This document shows positions 26,224-32,432 of a stretch of DNA of 64,000 nucleotides, one piece after another. The DNA is from a virus. The notes under the pieces were generated by a model, which ran no database searches, had not been told where the DNA came from, and saw nothing but the letters and a program-made list of their open reading frames with translations. The DNA lies in IMG/VR virus record IMGVR_UViG_3300023278_000857, positions 1-64,000 of that record, one strand, 5' to 3'. The position numbers and the translations under genes were made by a program. The first letter of the stretch is position 1. Every line of letters starts with the position of its first letter.

Positions 26224-26257
26224 GGGGCGACAGGTAGTCGCCCCACACTTTCTTTTT
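26224..26257 (+). terminator. Terminator/attenuator between gp32 and uvsX
   Basis: GGGGCGAC (26224-26231) pairs with GTCGCCCC (26237-26244) around AGGTA; a broken T-run (ACTTTCTTTTT) follows. It may reduce read-through so that gp32 is made in excess over UvsX. Confidence 0.75.
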
Positions 26258-26268
26258 AGGAGACAATA

Positions 26269-27393
26269 ATGGCACGACCATTTGATATTAGTAAATTCCG
26301 TAAGAGTATTACAAAAGCGGTACCCGGACTAAGTGTCGGGTTTAATGATCCAGATACTTGGATTTCAACAGGTAATTATACACTAAACAAACTTATTAGT
26401 GGAGACTTTAACAAAGGTATTCCACTAGGCAAAGTATCAGTACTAGCTGGTGAATCAGGCGCAGGCAAATCATATATTGCGGCTGGCAACATTGTTAAAC
26501 AAGCACAACTTCAGAACATTTTTGTTGTGTTAATTGATACTGAAAACGCACTAGATGAGACTTGGTTACATGCACTGGATGTAGATACTAGTCCTGAAAA
26601 ATTGCTAAAACTTAACTTAGCAATGATTGACGATGTAGCCAAAGTTATGAGTGATTTCATGACAGACTACAAAAAAGATTACGCAGATACAGACAAGGAC
26701 GAACGTCCTAAAGTATTGTTTGTGATTGACTCATTAGGCATGATGTTGACACCAACTGATGTTAAACAGTTTGAAGCAGGTGACATGAAAGGTGACCTTG
26801 GACGTAAGCCCAAAGCATTAACATCGCTTGTTCGTAACACTGTTAACATGTTGGGCGAATACAATGTAGGGCTAATGGCAACTAACCACACATACGCATC
26901 ACAAGATATGTTTGACCCAGATGATAAGATTTCAGGCGGACAAGGCTTTATCTATGCTAGTAGTATTGTGGTAGCAATGCGCAAGTTAAAACTAAAAACT
27001 GATTCAGACGGCAATAAGACTTCACAAGTACATGGTATTAGAGCGGCATGTAAAGTAATGAAAACACGTTATGCTAAACCGTTTGAAAGTGTACAAGTGG
27101 AAATTCCATATGAAACTGGTATGAGTCCATATAGTGGTCTTGTTGAGTTTTTGGAAGCAAAAGATGTACTCAAGAAAAGCGGCAACAGTTTAGAATACAC
27201 TAGCCCGACAACAGGCGAAGTAATTAAAATGTTCCGTAAACCTTGGAATGCTAACAAAGACGGCGCCTTAGATCTTATTATGTCAGAATGGGACGATAAA
27301 GTCGCTGATGCCGTAAAAGAAGATATTGATGTAGATGAACTAAATAACGAGAACACATTATCTGAGGAAACTGAATCATATGAAACTAAGTGA
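26269..27393 (+). CDS. uvsX: RecA-like recombinase UvsX
   Basis: 374 aa. Walker A GESGAGKSYIAAG near residue 64-72, Walker B KVLFVIDSLGMML, and ATNHTYASQDMFDPDDKISGGQGFIYASSIVVAM as the L1/L2 DNA-binding region. Length is near T4 UvsX (391 aa). It forms presynaptic filaments on gp32-coated ssDNA, loaded by UvsY, for recombination-dependent replication and repair. The AGGAGACAAT ribosome binding site is strong. The end is acidic (DVDELNNENTLSEETESYE), as in T4. Overlaps the next gene by 14 bp. Confidence 0.95.
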   Translation: MARPFDISKFRKSITKAVPGLSVGFNDPDTWISTGNYTLNKLISGDFNKGIPLGKVSVLAGESGAGKSYIAAGNIVKQAQLQNIFVVLIDTENALDETWLHALDVDTSPEKLLKLNLAMIDDVAKVMSDFMTDYKKDYADTDKDERPKVLFVIDSLGMMLTPTDVKQFEAGDMKGDLGRKPKALTSLVRNTVNMLGEYNVGLMATNHTYASQDMFDPDDKISGGQGFIYASSIVVAMRKLKLKTDSDGNKTSQVHGIRAACKVMKTRYAKPFESVQVEIPYETGMSPYSGLVEFLEAKDVLKKSGNSLEYTSPTTGEVIKMFRKPWNANKDGALDLIMSEWDDKVADAVKEDIDVDELNNENTLSEETESYETK

Positions 27394-27628
27394 AGACGAA
27401 ATTGAACAGTTCGTGAATCTTTGGATGGCAGTAAAGCCATACATTACAGCAAAGGACAAGTATGACGCTTGCCAAAAGTTCTTAATGACCCTTGAAGATT
27501 CAATTGATATTGAAGAAGTATCTGATGAACTAGTTGGTTTTGACGGAACTATTGACAAAGTTATCCGAGACAAATATACTGAATATGTAGATTTGGACGA
27601 GTTTAACGAAGATGATGAAGAATGGTAA
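27380..27628 (+). CDS. Small acidic protein between uvsX and uvsY
   Basis: 82 aa, pI clearly acidic (ends VDLDEFNEDDEEW). It overlaps uvsX by 14 bp and touches uvsY (TAA then ATG), so all three should be co-translated. No domain recognised. An accessory role with the recombinase is a guess from gene order only. Confidence 0.6.
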   Translation: MKLSEDEIEQFVNLWMAVKPYITAKDKYDACQKFLMTLEDSIDIEEVSDELVGFDGTIDKVIRDKYTEYVDLDEFNEDDEEW

Positions 27629-28084
27629 ATGAGCTGGTTTAACGATATACGAAAAGATATCAGTAACATTATCCCTGCAATTGATTATTACGAAAAAGAA
27701 TTAGACGAAGCACGTAAAGAGTGTGGCCTTAAAGGCAGTGTTGAAAGACATTCACGAGACATGCCTGGTATAATTGAATATCGTTTTAATCAGTTACAGG
27801 AGATAGAAGCAGTACTTGAATATCTGAATATAGAACTTCGTAAAATAAAAACACAGAAGTATAAAAAGTTTCTAGAGCATTATAATCGTGCTCTAAGTAG
27901 CCGTGATGCTGACAAGTATGCTGAAGGCGAGCAAGATGTTATTGATCAGCAACATATCTGTAATGAGTTTGCTCTTATACGAAACAAGTATATGGGACTA
28001 ATCAAAGCACTAGATGCTAAAGGTTTCCAGATTAACAACATTGTAAAATTAAGATCAGCAGGATTAGAAGATATTTCATTATGA
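27629..28084 (+). CDS. uvsY: Recombination mediator UvsY
   Basis: 151 aa (T4 137 aa). The C-terminal stretch ALIRNKYMGLIKALDAKGFQINNIVKLRSAGLED aligns by eye with T4 (GALDAIKSRGFAIKHIQDMRAFEAG), and LEHYNRALSSRDADKYAEGEQDVIDQQ matches the YYSGRGDGDEFSMDRYEKSEM region. UvsY is a hexameric mediator that helps UvsX displace gp32. Position immediately downstream of uvsX supports the call. Stop overlaps the next start (ATGA). Confidence 0.82.
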   Translation: MSWFNDIRKDISNIIPAIDYYEKELDEARKECGLKGSVERHSRDMPGIIEYRFNQLQEIEAVLEYLNIELRKIKTQKYKKFLEHYNRALSSRDADKYAEGEQDVIDQQHICNEFALIRNKYMGLIKALDAKGFQINNIVKLRSAGLEDISL

Positions 28085-28236
28085 GTAAAAAAACATGTGA
28101 CGCATTTTTCTGTACAAAACAAACACCTAAGAAATATCGTTACTGTTATGACTGCGCCAAAAACAAAGGCTTAATTGGTAGTACCAACTGGATTGGTTGG
28201 CTAATATTAATTTTAATTTTAATGGCATTTTTTTAA
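28081..28236 (+). CDS. Small zinc-ribbon membrane protein
   Basis: 51 aa, ATG 28081 overlapping the uvsY stop as ATGA. CDAFFC, then CYDCAKNKG, give four cysteines (C-x4-C ... C-x2-C) for zinc, followed by a C-terminal membrane helix WIGWLILILILMAFF. The combination predicts a protein anchored in the inner membrane with a cytoplasmic zinc knuckle. Function unknown; translational coupling to uvsY argues that it is real. Confidence 0.6.
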   Translation: MSKKTCDAFFCTKQTPKKYRYCYDCAKNKGLIGSTNWIGWLILILILMAFF

Positions 28237-28245
28237 AAAACCGGC

Positions 28246-28274
28246 TTGACAACCAAGACGTCTTACTGTATATT
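28246..28274 (+). promoter_or_regulatory. Early promoter, conserved-spacer family
   Basis: TTGACA 28246-28251, 17-bp spacer containing ACCAAGACGTCTTACTG, TATATT 28269-28274. The spacer is nearly identical to that of the promoter at 63254. Drives the SWIM/SprT-like pair. Confidence 0.85.
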
Positions 28275-28310
28275 ATAAGAGTAAGTTAATTGTTAAGAAG
28301 GTAGCTTTAC

Positions 28311-28514
28311 ATGAGAGGTCCTAAAACATGGCCGTCGGAAGTTATTAATACAAAAGGTCATTGGGCCGTTGATACTGAATGGACCAGAGTTGGTAGCAAA
28401 GGTGATGAATACACTATTAAACTAACAAATGCTGGATGGCAATGTGATTGTCCAGCATTTCGTAAATGTAAACATATCAAATCTATTGAGGAATTGTTTA
28501 ACAATGATGTATAG
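28311..28514 (+). CDS. SWIM-type zinc finger protein
   Basis: 67 aa. WQCDCPAFRKCKHIKSI fits the SWIM motif CxC-xn-CxH that binds zinc and often contacts nucleic acid or protein. The rest (KGHWAVDTEWTRVGSKGDEYTIKLTNAGWQCDC) is the usual beta hairpin before the finger. Small early SWIM proteins in phages have no settled function. Overlaps the metalloprotease gene by 11 bp. Confidence 0.65.
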   Translation: MRGPKTWPSEVINTKGHWAVDTEWTRVGSKGDEYTIKLTNAGWQCDCPAFRKCKHIKSIEELFNNDV

Positions 28515-28878
28515 TGTAATCGGCGGTACTAAAAAAGAACGACAACTGGTAACAGAAGCACTATGGTTTGCTAAAGATTACTGGTTGCCACGCCACCGTA
28601 AACTAGCAGTTGATGTAGAGATTGCGCCAGGATTGGCCGCTGAAGCAGACTGTTTAGAAGGCGATGATGATCGTGAGTATGAGATCCGTGTTCGCAAAGG
28701 TCTGAAAGCTGAAGACCTTATTACTGCTATCTTCCATGAGTTTGTACATATTAAACAAGCAGTACGTAAAGAGTTTCCCATGTTTGAACCTAGCGATATT
28801 CCTTACTTTGAACGTCCTTGGGAGATTGAAGCATATGCTGAACAAGAAAAAATGTTAAAAAAATACAAAAAAAGTTAA
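28504..28878 (+). CDS. SprT-like zinc metalloprotease-family protein
   Basis: 124 aa, ATG 28504 (or 28507) overlapping the SWIM gene. HEFVHIKQ is an HExxH zinc site, and PWEIEAYAEQEKM provides a downstream Glu in the arrangement seen in SprT-like/WLM-type minimal metallopeptidases. It may cleave DNA-bound or regulatory proteins; the target is unknown. A longer reading from 28429 would run through the SWIM coding region in another frame and is rejected. Confidence 0.65.
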   Translation: MMYSVIGGTKKERQLVTEALWFAKDYWLPRHRKLAVDVEIAPGLAAEADCLEGDDDREYEIRVRKGLKAEDLITAIFHEFVHIKQAVRKEFPMFEPSDIPYFERPWEIEAYAEQEKMLKKYKKS

Positions 28879-28886
28879 ATTAGGTA

Positions 28887-28926
28887 TTGACATCTTGGTC
28901 TAGAACTGCTAGACATTATGTATAAG
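28887..28926 (+). promoter_or_regulatory. Promoter/operator module with TCTAGAACTGCTAGA palindrome
   Basis: TTGACA 28887, then 6 nt, the palindromic TCTAGAACTGCTAGA at 28899-28913, 7 nt, TATAAG at 28921 and a TTAAGCAAA leader. The same parts with identical spacing occur at 34635-34674. TTGACA and TATAAG are 28 bp apart, too far for a plain sigma70 promoter. Confidence 0.6.
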
Positions 28927-28948
28927 TTAAGCAAACAGGAGTTAGCAA

Positions 28949-29356
28949 ATGGCGTATGTATCACAAGAAACGAAAAAAGAATTAGCACCAGGCATCAAAG
29001 CAGTGCTAAAAAAGTATCGTATGAAAGCTAGCATTAGTGTTAACAATCACTCAACAATTTGTGTAAACATTAAGAGCGGTCCAATTGACTTTATTGGTGA
29101 AGCTAATAAAAAGAATATGGAGATCGCAGAACGCCGTGGTACACCATACTATGAAAATGATGGATACATTCAAGTAAACCCTTACTATCCTGAAACATAT
29201 GGTGACGCTAGTGACTTTCTAGTAGAGCTAGTAGATGCTATGAAAGGCCAAAATTATTTTAACAATGATGACGCAATGACTGATTACTTTAGTCGTTCAC
29301 ACTACACTGATGTTAATGTTGGTAAGTGGAATAAACCATATACATTGGAGGTATAA
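28949..29356 (+). CDS. Conserved hypothetical early protein
   Basis: 135 aa with a CAGGAG ribosome binding site. It starts with a helix (KKELAPGIKAVLKKY) and a beta strand pair (KASISVNNHSTICVNIKSGPIDF), and contains YYENDGYIQVNPYYPETY. This pattern resembles a small domain found in large polyvalent proteins of phages and plasmids, but I cannot assign the family firmly. It is controlled by the palindromic promoter module. Confidence 0.5.
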   Translation: MAYVSQETKKELAPGIKAVLKKYRMKASISVNNHSTICVNIKSGPIDFIGEANKKNMEIAERRGTPYYENDGYIQVNPYYPETYGDASDFLVELVDAMKGQNYFNNDDAMTDYFSRSHYTDVNVGKWNKPYTLEV

Positions 29357-29360
29357 GTTA

Positions 29361-29645
29361 ATGAAACTATCAGATTTTAAAAAAATGGAAACACGTCCTG
29401 GATCTTTCCAGACAATACTACAGTTTGGAGACCAAATAGAACTGTCAGTTATTAGCGGAGACGGATCTTATTCCAGTATTGATGCTCCATATGAAATCGC
29501 AGTATTTCGCAACGGTGAGTTTACTCAGTTTCCAGGTATTACAGGCCCAGACGATGATGTTCGTGGACATCTAGTTGAACAGGATGTTGATTTGGTTATT
29601 AAGAAACTTGTTACTGTAACTAAAGCCGATCCTGTACAAGTATAA
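29361..29645 (+). CDS. Hypothetical protein before the tRNA island
   Basis: 94 aa. ATG 29361 was chosen for the GGAGGT site at 29347-29352. KKMETRPGSFQTILQFGDQIELSVISGDGSYSSID suggests a small beta barrel, followed by a FPGITGPDDDVRGHLVEQDVDLVIKKL helix. No family recognised. It probably shares the message of the preceding gene. Confidence 0.55.
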   Translation: MKLSDFKKMETRPGSFQTILQFGDQIELSVISGDGSYSSIDAPYEIAVFRNGEFTQFPGITGPDDDVRGHLVEQDVDLVIKKLVTVTKADPVQV

Positions 29646-29670
29646 AGTAAACTAAAAACAATAGAATTAA

Positions 29671-29747
29671 GGTTCCTTAGCACAGCTGGATAGTGCAGCC
29701 GCCTTCTAAGCGGCAGGTCATAGGTTCGAATCCTATAGGGACCACCA
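29671..29747 (+). tRNA. tRNA-Arg (TCT)
   Basis: Cloverleaf with GGTTCCT/AGGGACC acceptor, GCAC/GTGC D-stem, GCCGC-CTTCTAA-GCGGC anticodon arm (TCT, reads AGA), ATAGG-TTCGAAT-CCTAT T-arm and an encoded CCA end. Confidence 0.95.
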
Positions 29748-29754
29748 GAATACA

Positions 29755-29838
29755 CCTAGTGATGATAAATGGGGAATCTCAGCGCTCATAACGCTTCGTC
29801 GTAAGACCGAGTTGGTTCGATTCCAACCGCTAGGACCA
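29755..29838 (+). tRNA. tRNA with CAT anticodon and long variable arm
   Basis: CCTAGTG/CGCTAGG acceptor, GAT/ATC D-stem, loop CTCATAA (anticodon CAT), GTTGG-TTCGATT-CCAAC T-arm, encoded CCA. Unusual: the region between anticodon and T arms is 14 nt with a GTC-GTAA-GAC hairpin, i.e. class II shape, not expected for Met or Ile. Position 8 is A rather than T. It could decode AUA if the C is modified, or AUG. Confidence 0.75.
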
Positions 29839-29873
29839 ATAATCTGTTACGCAGTGGTTTTAAGTTCGAATAG

Positions 29874-29880
29874 ATAAATA
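29874..29880 (+). promoter_or_regulatory. Late promoter ATAAATA abutting HNH gene 1
   Basis: ATAAATA with 5 nt (ACTAT) before ATG 29886, no ribosome binding site. Confidence 0.65.
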
Positions 29881-29885
29881 ACTAT

Positions 29886-30323
29886 ATGAACAAATGTAAC
29901 CACTGCGAAGCAGACACAAACAACCCAAAGTTTTGTAGCAAATCTTGTGCTGCAAAATATAATAACAAAGGTGTTAGACGGCACGGCAAAGATCCTATTA
30001 AGTGTGTAGTATGTAATACAGAAACACGCAATAAGAAATTTTGTAGTAGTAAGTGTTCAGGCTCTGTTAGGAAAAAAGATCCTAAACTAATAGCCGCAAG
30101 TAATGCCGCAAGGCAAGCACGTTACAGAGCAAAGTATGGATATAATAGAGCATATGCCAAAGACGCCAATAAAGAAGTGATGAAGATGATATATGAGAAT
30201 TGTCCAGTGGGACACGAAGTAGACCATATTATGCCATTGTCAAAAGGCGGACTACACCACGAAGATAATCTACAATATCTTACTGTAAAAGAAAATAGGA
30301 AAAAAGGTAATAGTACTCCTTAA
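29886..30323 (+). CDS. HNH endonuclease 1 (tRNA island)
   Basis: 145 aa. Two Cys clusters (CNHCEAD...CSKSCAAKY and CVVCNTE...CSSKCSG) form treble-clef/zinc-ribbon DNA-binding units. The HNH motif is HEVDHIMPLSKGGLHHEDNLQYLTVKENRKKGN: DH, N and the final KN-like K-x-N. It would nick or cut a specific DNA site, typical of free-standing homing endonucleases in T4-like genomes. Set between tRNA genes with a late promoter directly at its start. Confidence 0.85.
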   Translation: MNKCNHCEADTNNPKFCSKSCAAKYNNKGVRRHGKDPIKCVVCNTETRNKKFCSSKCSGSVRKKDPKLIAASNAARQARYRAKYGYNRAYAKDANKEVMKMIYENCPVGHEVDHIMPLSKGGLHHEDNLQYLTVKENRKKGNSTP

Positions 30324-30509
30324 GAGTACCAAAAGACGTGTTGGGTAGCACCAGCTAGTATGGGTTAGCAAATCCCATATGACGAGAAGTGATGTTGCAG
30401 TCACAACAAAAGGCTCGATGAAAGTATTCCGGCATGTGTTTGTCGTTAGCGTGGATAGGCGGAGCGAAAGCGTTGAGAACCTCCCACGCATACACAGAAA
30501 TTAGATACT
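30313..30509 (+). other. Intergenic segment with several hairpins, possible structured RNA
   Basis: Between HNH gene 1 and tRNA-Leu. GTACTC/GAGTAC at the HNH stop (30313-30329) may be a weak terminator. Then GTG/CAC around TTGGGTAG (30338-30351, D-arm-like), TATGGG/CCCATA (30359-30379), GTGA/TCAC (30389-30404), and GCGTGG...CCACGC with inner AGG/CCT and a GC-GAAA-GC tetraloop (30449-30489). No ORF and no T-arm consensus, so it is not a normal tRNA. Confidence 0.4.
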
Positions 30510-30594
30510 GCCCGCGTGATGGAATGGTAGACATAACAGACTTAAAATCTGTGGCCTTCAAGGCGTGTCGGTTCGAGTCCGACCGCGGGTACCA
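30510..30594 (+). tRNA. tRNA-Leu (TAA)
   Basis: Acceptor GCCCGCG/CGCGGGT, anticodon arm ACAGA-CTTAAAA-TCTGT (TAA, reads UUA), long variable arm GGCCTTCAAGGC as expected for Leu, T-arm GTCGG-TTCGAGT-CCGAC, encoded CCA. Confidence 0.95.
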
Positions 30595-30599
30595 AAAAT

Positions 30600-30690
30600 G
30601 GAAGTGAGACTTGGTAGTCAGAGGAGTCTTATAAGCTCTTTGCGCCAGATTAGCGCCTTTGAGGTGGTTCGAATCCACCCACTTCTACCA
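30600..30690 (+). tRNA. tRNA with TAT anticodon and long variable arm
   Basis: Acceptor GGAAGTG/CACTTCT, short D-stem GAC/GTC, anticodon arm GGAGT-CTTATAA-GCTCT (TAT, reads AUA), T-arm GGTGG-TTCGAAT-CCACC, encoded CCA. Between them is a 23-nt variable region with GCGC/GCGC stem, class II like Leu and Ser tRNAs rather than Ile. Isotype by anticodon is Ile, but charging is uncertain. Confidence 0.75.
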
Positions 30691-30711
30691 ATTTAAACGA
30701 CAGACGAATAG

Positions 30712-30740
30712 TTGACAGACACTAAATAAACTGTTATAAT
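30712..30740 (+). promoter_or_regulatory. Perfect sigma70 promoter inside the tRNA island
   Basis: TTGACA 30712-30717, 17-bp spacer, TATAAT 30735-30740. It precedes tRNA-Asn and tRNA-Ser and is the best sigma70 match in the window. Confidence 0.85.
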
Positions 30741-30795
30741 AAACAAGTAAGCAAAGACGTTTACAACGCTATTTAAGATTTAAGAAACTAAATGT

Positions 30796-30870
30796 TCCGA
30801 CGTAGCTCAGCGGTAGAGCAGTTGACTGTTAATCAATTGGTCGTAGGTTCGATCCCTACCGTCGGAGCCA
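30796..30870 (+). tRNA. tRNA-Asn (GTT)
   Basis: Acceptor TCCGACG/CGTCGGA, D-arm GCTC/GAGC, anticodon arm GTTGA-CTGTTAA-TCAAT (GTT), T-arm GTAGG-TTCGATC-CCTAC, G discriminator, encoded CCA. Confidence 0.95.
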
Positions 30871-30876
30871 AAATAA

Positions 30877-30967
30877 GGAGAGTTGGCCGAGTGGCTTAAG
30901 GCACCCGATTACTAATCGGACGAACGTTAATAGCGTTCCGTGGGTTCGAATCCCACACTCTCTGCCA
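30877..30967 (+). tRNA. tRNA-Ser with ACT anticodon
   Basis: Acceptor GGAGAGT/ACTCTCT, G discriminator and long variable arm GAACG/CGTTC identify a Ser-type tRNA. The anticodon loop TTACTAA gives ACT where GCT is normal, with a 4-bp CCGA/TCGG stem plus a C-A mismatch. T-arm GTGGG-TTCGAAT-CCCAC, encoded CCA. Confidence 0.85.
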
Positions 30968-30969
30968 TA

Positions 30970-30976
30970 ATAAATA
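30970..30976 (+). promoter_or_regulatory. Late promoter ATAAATA abutting a microprotein gene
   Basis: ATAAATA with 5 nt (AGTAC) to ATG 30982. Confidence 0.55.
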
Positions 30977-30981
30977 AGTAC

Positions 30982-31059
30982 ATGGTTAATAAATGTCCTG
31001 AATGTAAATTTGAATTGGATCATAATGATTTTTGTCCAATTTGTAGAGTAAAAAGATAA
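30982..31059 (+). CDS. 25-residue zinc-ribbon microprotein
   Basis: ATG 30982 to TAA 31057-31059. KCPECKFELDHNDFCPICRVK has two CxxC knuckles 11 residues apart, enough for one structural zinc. It uses the same late-promoter layout as the HNH genes nearby (5 nt to ATG). It could be a free DNA-binding knuckle left from an HNH protein or a true microprotein. Confidence 0.5.
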   Translation: MVNKCPECKFELDHNDFCPICRVKR

Positions 31060-31080
31060 CGCCGCAATAGATGGTTTAGT

Positions 31081-31106
31081 TTTGCTCAACTAATAGAGCA
31101 AATTTT
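31081..31106 (+). terminator. Weak terminator-like hairpin
   Basis: TTTGCTC (31081-31087) pairs with GAGCAAA (31096-31102), loop AACTAATA, followed by TTTT. It would close the microprotein message before the next late promoter. Confidence 0.5.
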
Positions 31107-31116
31107 GCTTAAAAGG

Positions 31117-31123
31117 ATAAATA
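31117..31123 (+). promoter_or_regulatory. Late promoter ATAAATA for HNH gene 2
   Basis: ATAAATA 22 nt before ATG 31146; unlike its neighbours this gene has a GGGAGA ribosome binding site. Confidence 0.6.
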
Positions 31124-31145
31124 CTTTTGAGCAAGGGAGACACCA

Positions 31146-31652
31146 ATGTTTAAATGCGGTGAATGTAAAAAAGAATATGCTACCCAAAGAGCGTTGAACG
31201 CACATATGGTAGCACATAAAGAAGGAAGTAGATATAGCGTTAGCAGAGCAGGACCTATAAAAACATTTATATGTCTACACTGTGGAAATGAAAACAAATG
31301 GTCACACTCGACTAAGAATAAATTTTGTAATTTAGAGTGCCAACATAGTTTCCAACATAACGAACACATTCGTAGTTGGAAGGAAACAGGTAAACTAAGC
31401 AAAGGACCAGTTAAGCGTTACTTGGCAGAACAAGTAAGTGGATGCTGGGAGTGCGGAATTACTGAGTGGAACCAAAAGCCAATTGTGTTAGAATTAGAAC
31501 ACAAAGATGGCAATTCAGAAAATAACGCTGAAGATAATCTAAGTTTGTTATGTCCTAACTGTCATAGTCAGACATCAACATACAAGGGTAGAAATAAAGG
31601 AAACGGACGACATAGTAGAATGAAACGCTATTATGAAGGACAAAGTTTCTAA
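31146..31652 (+). CDS. HNH endonuclease 2 with N-terminal C2H2 zinc finger
   Basis: 168 aa. Residues 4-25 form a C2H2 finger: C-GE-C-x12-H-MVA-H. A second Cys cluster (ICLHCGNEN...FCNLEC) and the HNH domain follow: CWECGI, LELEHKDGNSENNAEDNLSLLCPNCHSQTSTYKGRNKG, where the H-x-D/G, N and H residues of the beta-beta-alpha metal fold are present. Likely a site-specific homing nuclease. Its stop codon is immediately followed by the first base of tRNA-Thr, as if inserted flush with the tRNA. Confidence 0.85.
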   Translation: MFKCGECKKEYATQRALNAHMVAHKEGSRYSVSRAGPIKTFICLHCGNENKWSHSTKNKFCNLECQHSFQHNEHIRSWKETGKLSKGPVKRYLAEQVSGCWECGITEWNQKPIVLELEHKDGNSENNAEDNLSLLCPNCHSQTSTYKGRNKGNGRHSRMKRYYEGQSF

Positions 31653-31727
31653 GCTGATGTGGCCCAATGGTAAGGCAACTGATTTGTAATCAGTAGATTG
31701 GGAGTTCGATCCTCTCCATCAGCACCA
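31653..31727 (+). tRNA. tRNA-Thr (TGT)
   Basis: Acceptor GCTGATG/CATCAGC, anticodon arm ACTGA-TTTGTAA-TCAGT (TGT, reads ACA), GAG-TTCGATC-CTC T-arm, encoded CCA. It starts on the base after the HNH gene 2 stop. Confidence 0.95.
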
Positions 31728-31734
31728 TTAATAT

Positions 31735-31756
31735 GCGCCTGTGGTGAAATTGGTAG
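31735..31756 (+). tRNA. 5' half of a split tRNA-Leu
   Basis: GCGCCTG followed by TGGTGAAATTGGTAG is the acceptor strand and first part of the D arm of a Leu tRNA. The D-stem is not completed. The acceptor strand is perfectly complementary (7 of 7) to CAGGCGC at 32558-32564, the 3' half some 800 nt downstream. A hairpin (GGTAG..ACAAA / TTTGT-CTACC, 31752-31782) and a late promoter come directly after it. Confidence 0.75.
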
Positions 31757-31789
31757 GTAAAACAAATATGCGTTTGTCTACCAACTTAG

Positions 31790-31796
31790 ATAAATA
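31790..31796 (+). promoter_or_regulatory. Late promoter ATAAATA abutting HNH gene 3
   Basis: ATAAATA with 5 nt (ACTGT) before ATG 31802, no ribosome binding site. Confidence 0.65.
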
Positions 31797-31801
31797 ACTG
31801 T

Positions 31802-32428
31802 ATGAACAATACAGATATACCATTAGGAAAACTTTGCGATAGCGGCTGTGGACAACAGGCACAGTATTTTAGTAAAGACACAGGAAGATATAGGTGTCTT
31901 AAAAGTGCTAACAGTTGTCCTGCTAATAAAGCAAAGAATAGCAAAGGCTTAAAGAAAGCCCACGCTGAAGGAAGAATACCCGTCTTTACAGACGAAATGC
32001 GTGAGAAATCACATATTAGTCATAGGCGCAAATTAGTAGAAGAGAAACCTTTTGAGGATCTTGGACACATATTGCGGAAAAAGATTGTACTGGAAGAACA
32101 AGACTACAAGTGCTTACATTGCAATTTAGATGAATGGATGGGGTTGCGTATAACATTAGAGTTGGATCATATCGATGGCAACAATAAAAATAATGTTAGA
32201 AGCAATTTAAGATGCCTTTGCCCTAACTGCCATAGTATTACAGATACTTGGAAAGTAGGAAATATCAAAGGCAAAAACACAAGGAAGCGTAGCGATGAAG
32301 AAATCATCGCTGCCTTTAAGAAGTGTAGTAGTATGAATGCTACATTAAAGGAATTAGGTTATAACTGGGGTAGTGCTGGTACTGTAAAAAAAGTACTATT
32401 CCAATATAAACTAATAGAAAGTATTTAG
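31802..32428 (+). CDS. HNH endonuclease 3, inside the split tRNA-Leu
   Basis: 208 aa. N-terminal Cys cluster (LCDSGCGQQAQYF...YRCLKSANSC), a basic linker, then the HNH domain: CLHCNLDEWMGL, LELDHIDGNNKNNVRSNLRCLCPNCHSITDTWKVGNIKG with H-x-D, N and H residues. The C-terminus (DEEIIAAFKKCSSMNATLKELGYNWGSAGTVKKVL) is a helix-turn-helix-like DNA-binding module typical of phage HNH homing enzymes. It lies between the two halves of a tRNA-Leu, directly before an intact tRNA-Leu(TAG). Confidence 0.87.
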   Translation: MNNTDIPLGKLCDSGCGQQAQYFSKDTGRYRCLKSANSCPANKAKNSKGLKKAHAEGRIPVFTDEMREKSHISHRRKLVEEKPFEDLGHILRKKIVLEEQDYKCLHCNLDEWMGLRITLELDHIDGNNKNNVRSNLRCLCPNCHSITDTWKVGNIKGKNTRKRSDEEIIAAFKKCSSMNATLKELGYNWGSAGTVKKVLFQYKLIESI

Positions 32429-32432
32429 GTAT

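Noticed and set aside
28429-28503. Longer N-terminus for the SprT-like gene
   Set aside because: Runs out of frame through the SWIM coding sequence; ATG 28504 gives a normal coupled start.
29525-31089. Minus-strand open frames over the tRNAs (with translations such as YRIRTYDLP, DSNRHALKATDF and CGIRTHG)
   Set aside because: These are antisense readings of tRNA genes, a well-known annotation artefact; the tRNAs on the plus strand explain the sequence.
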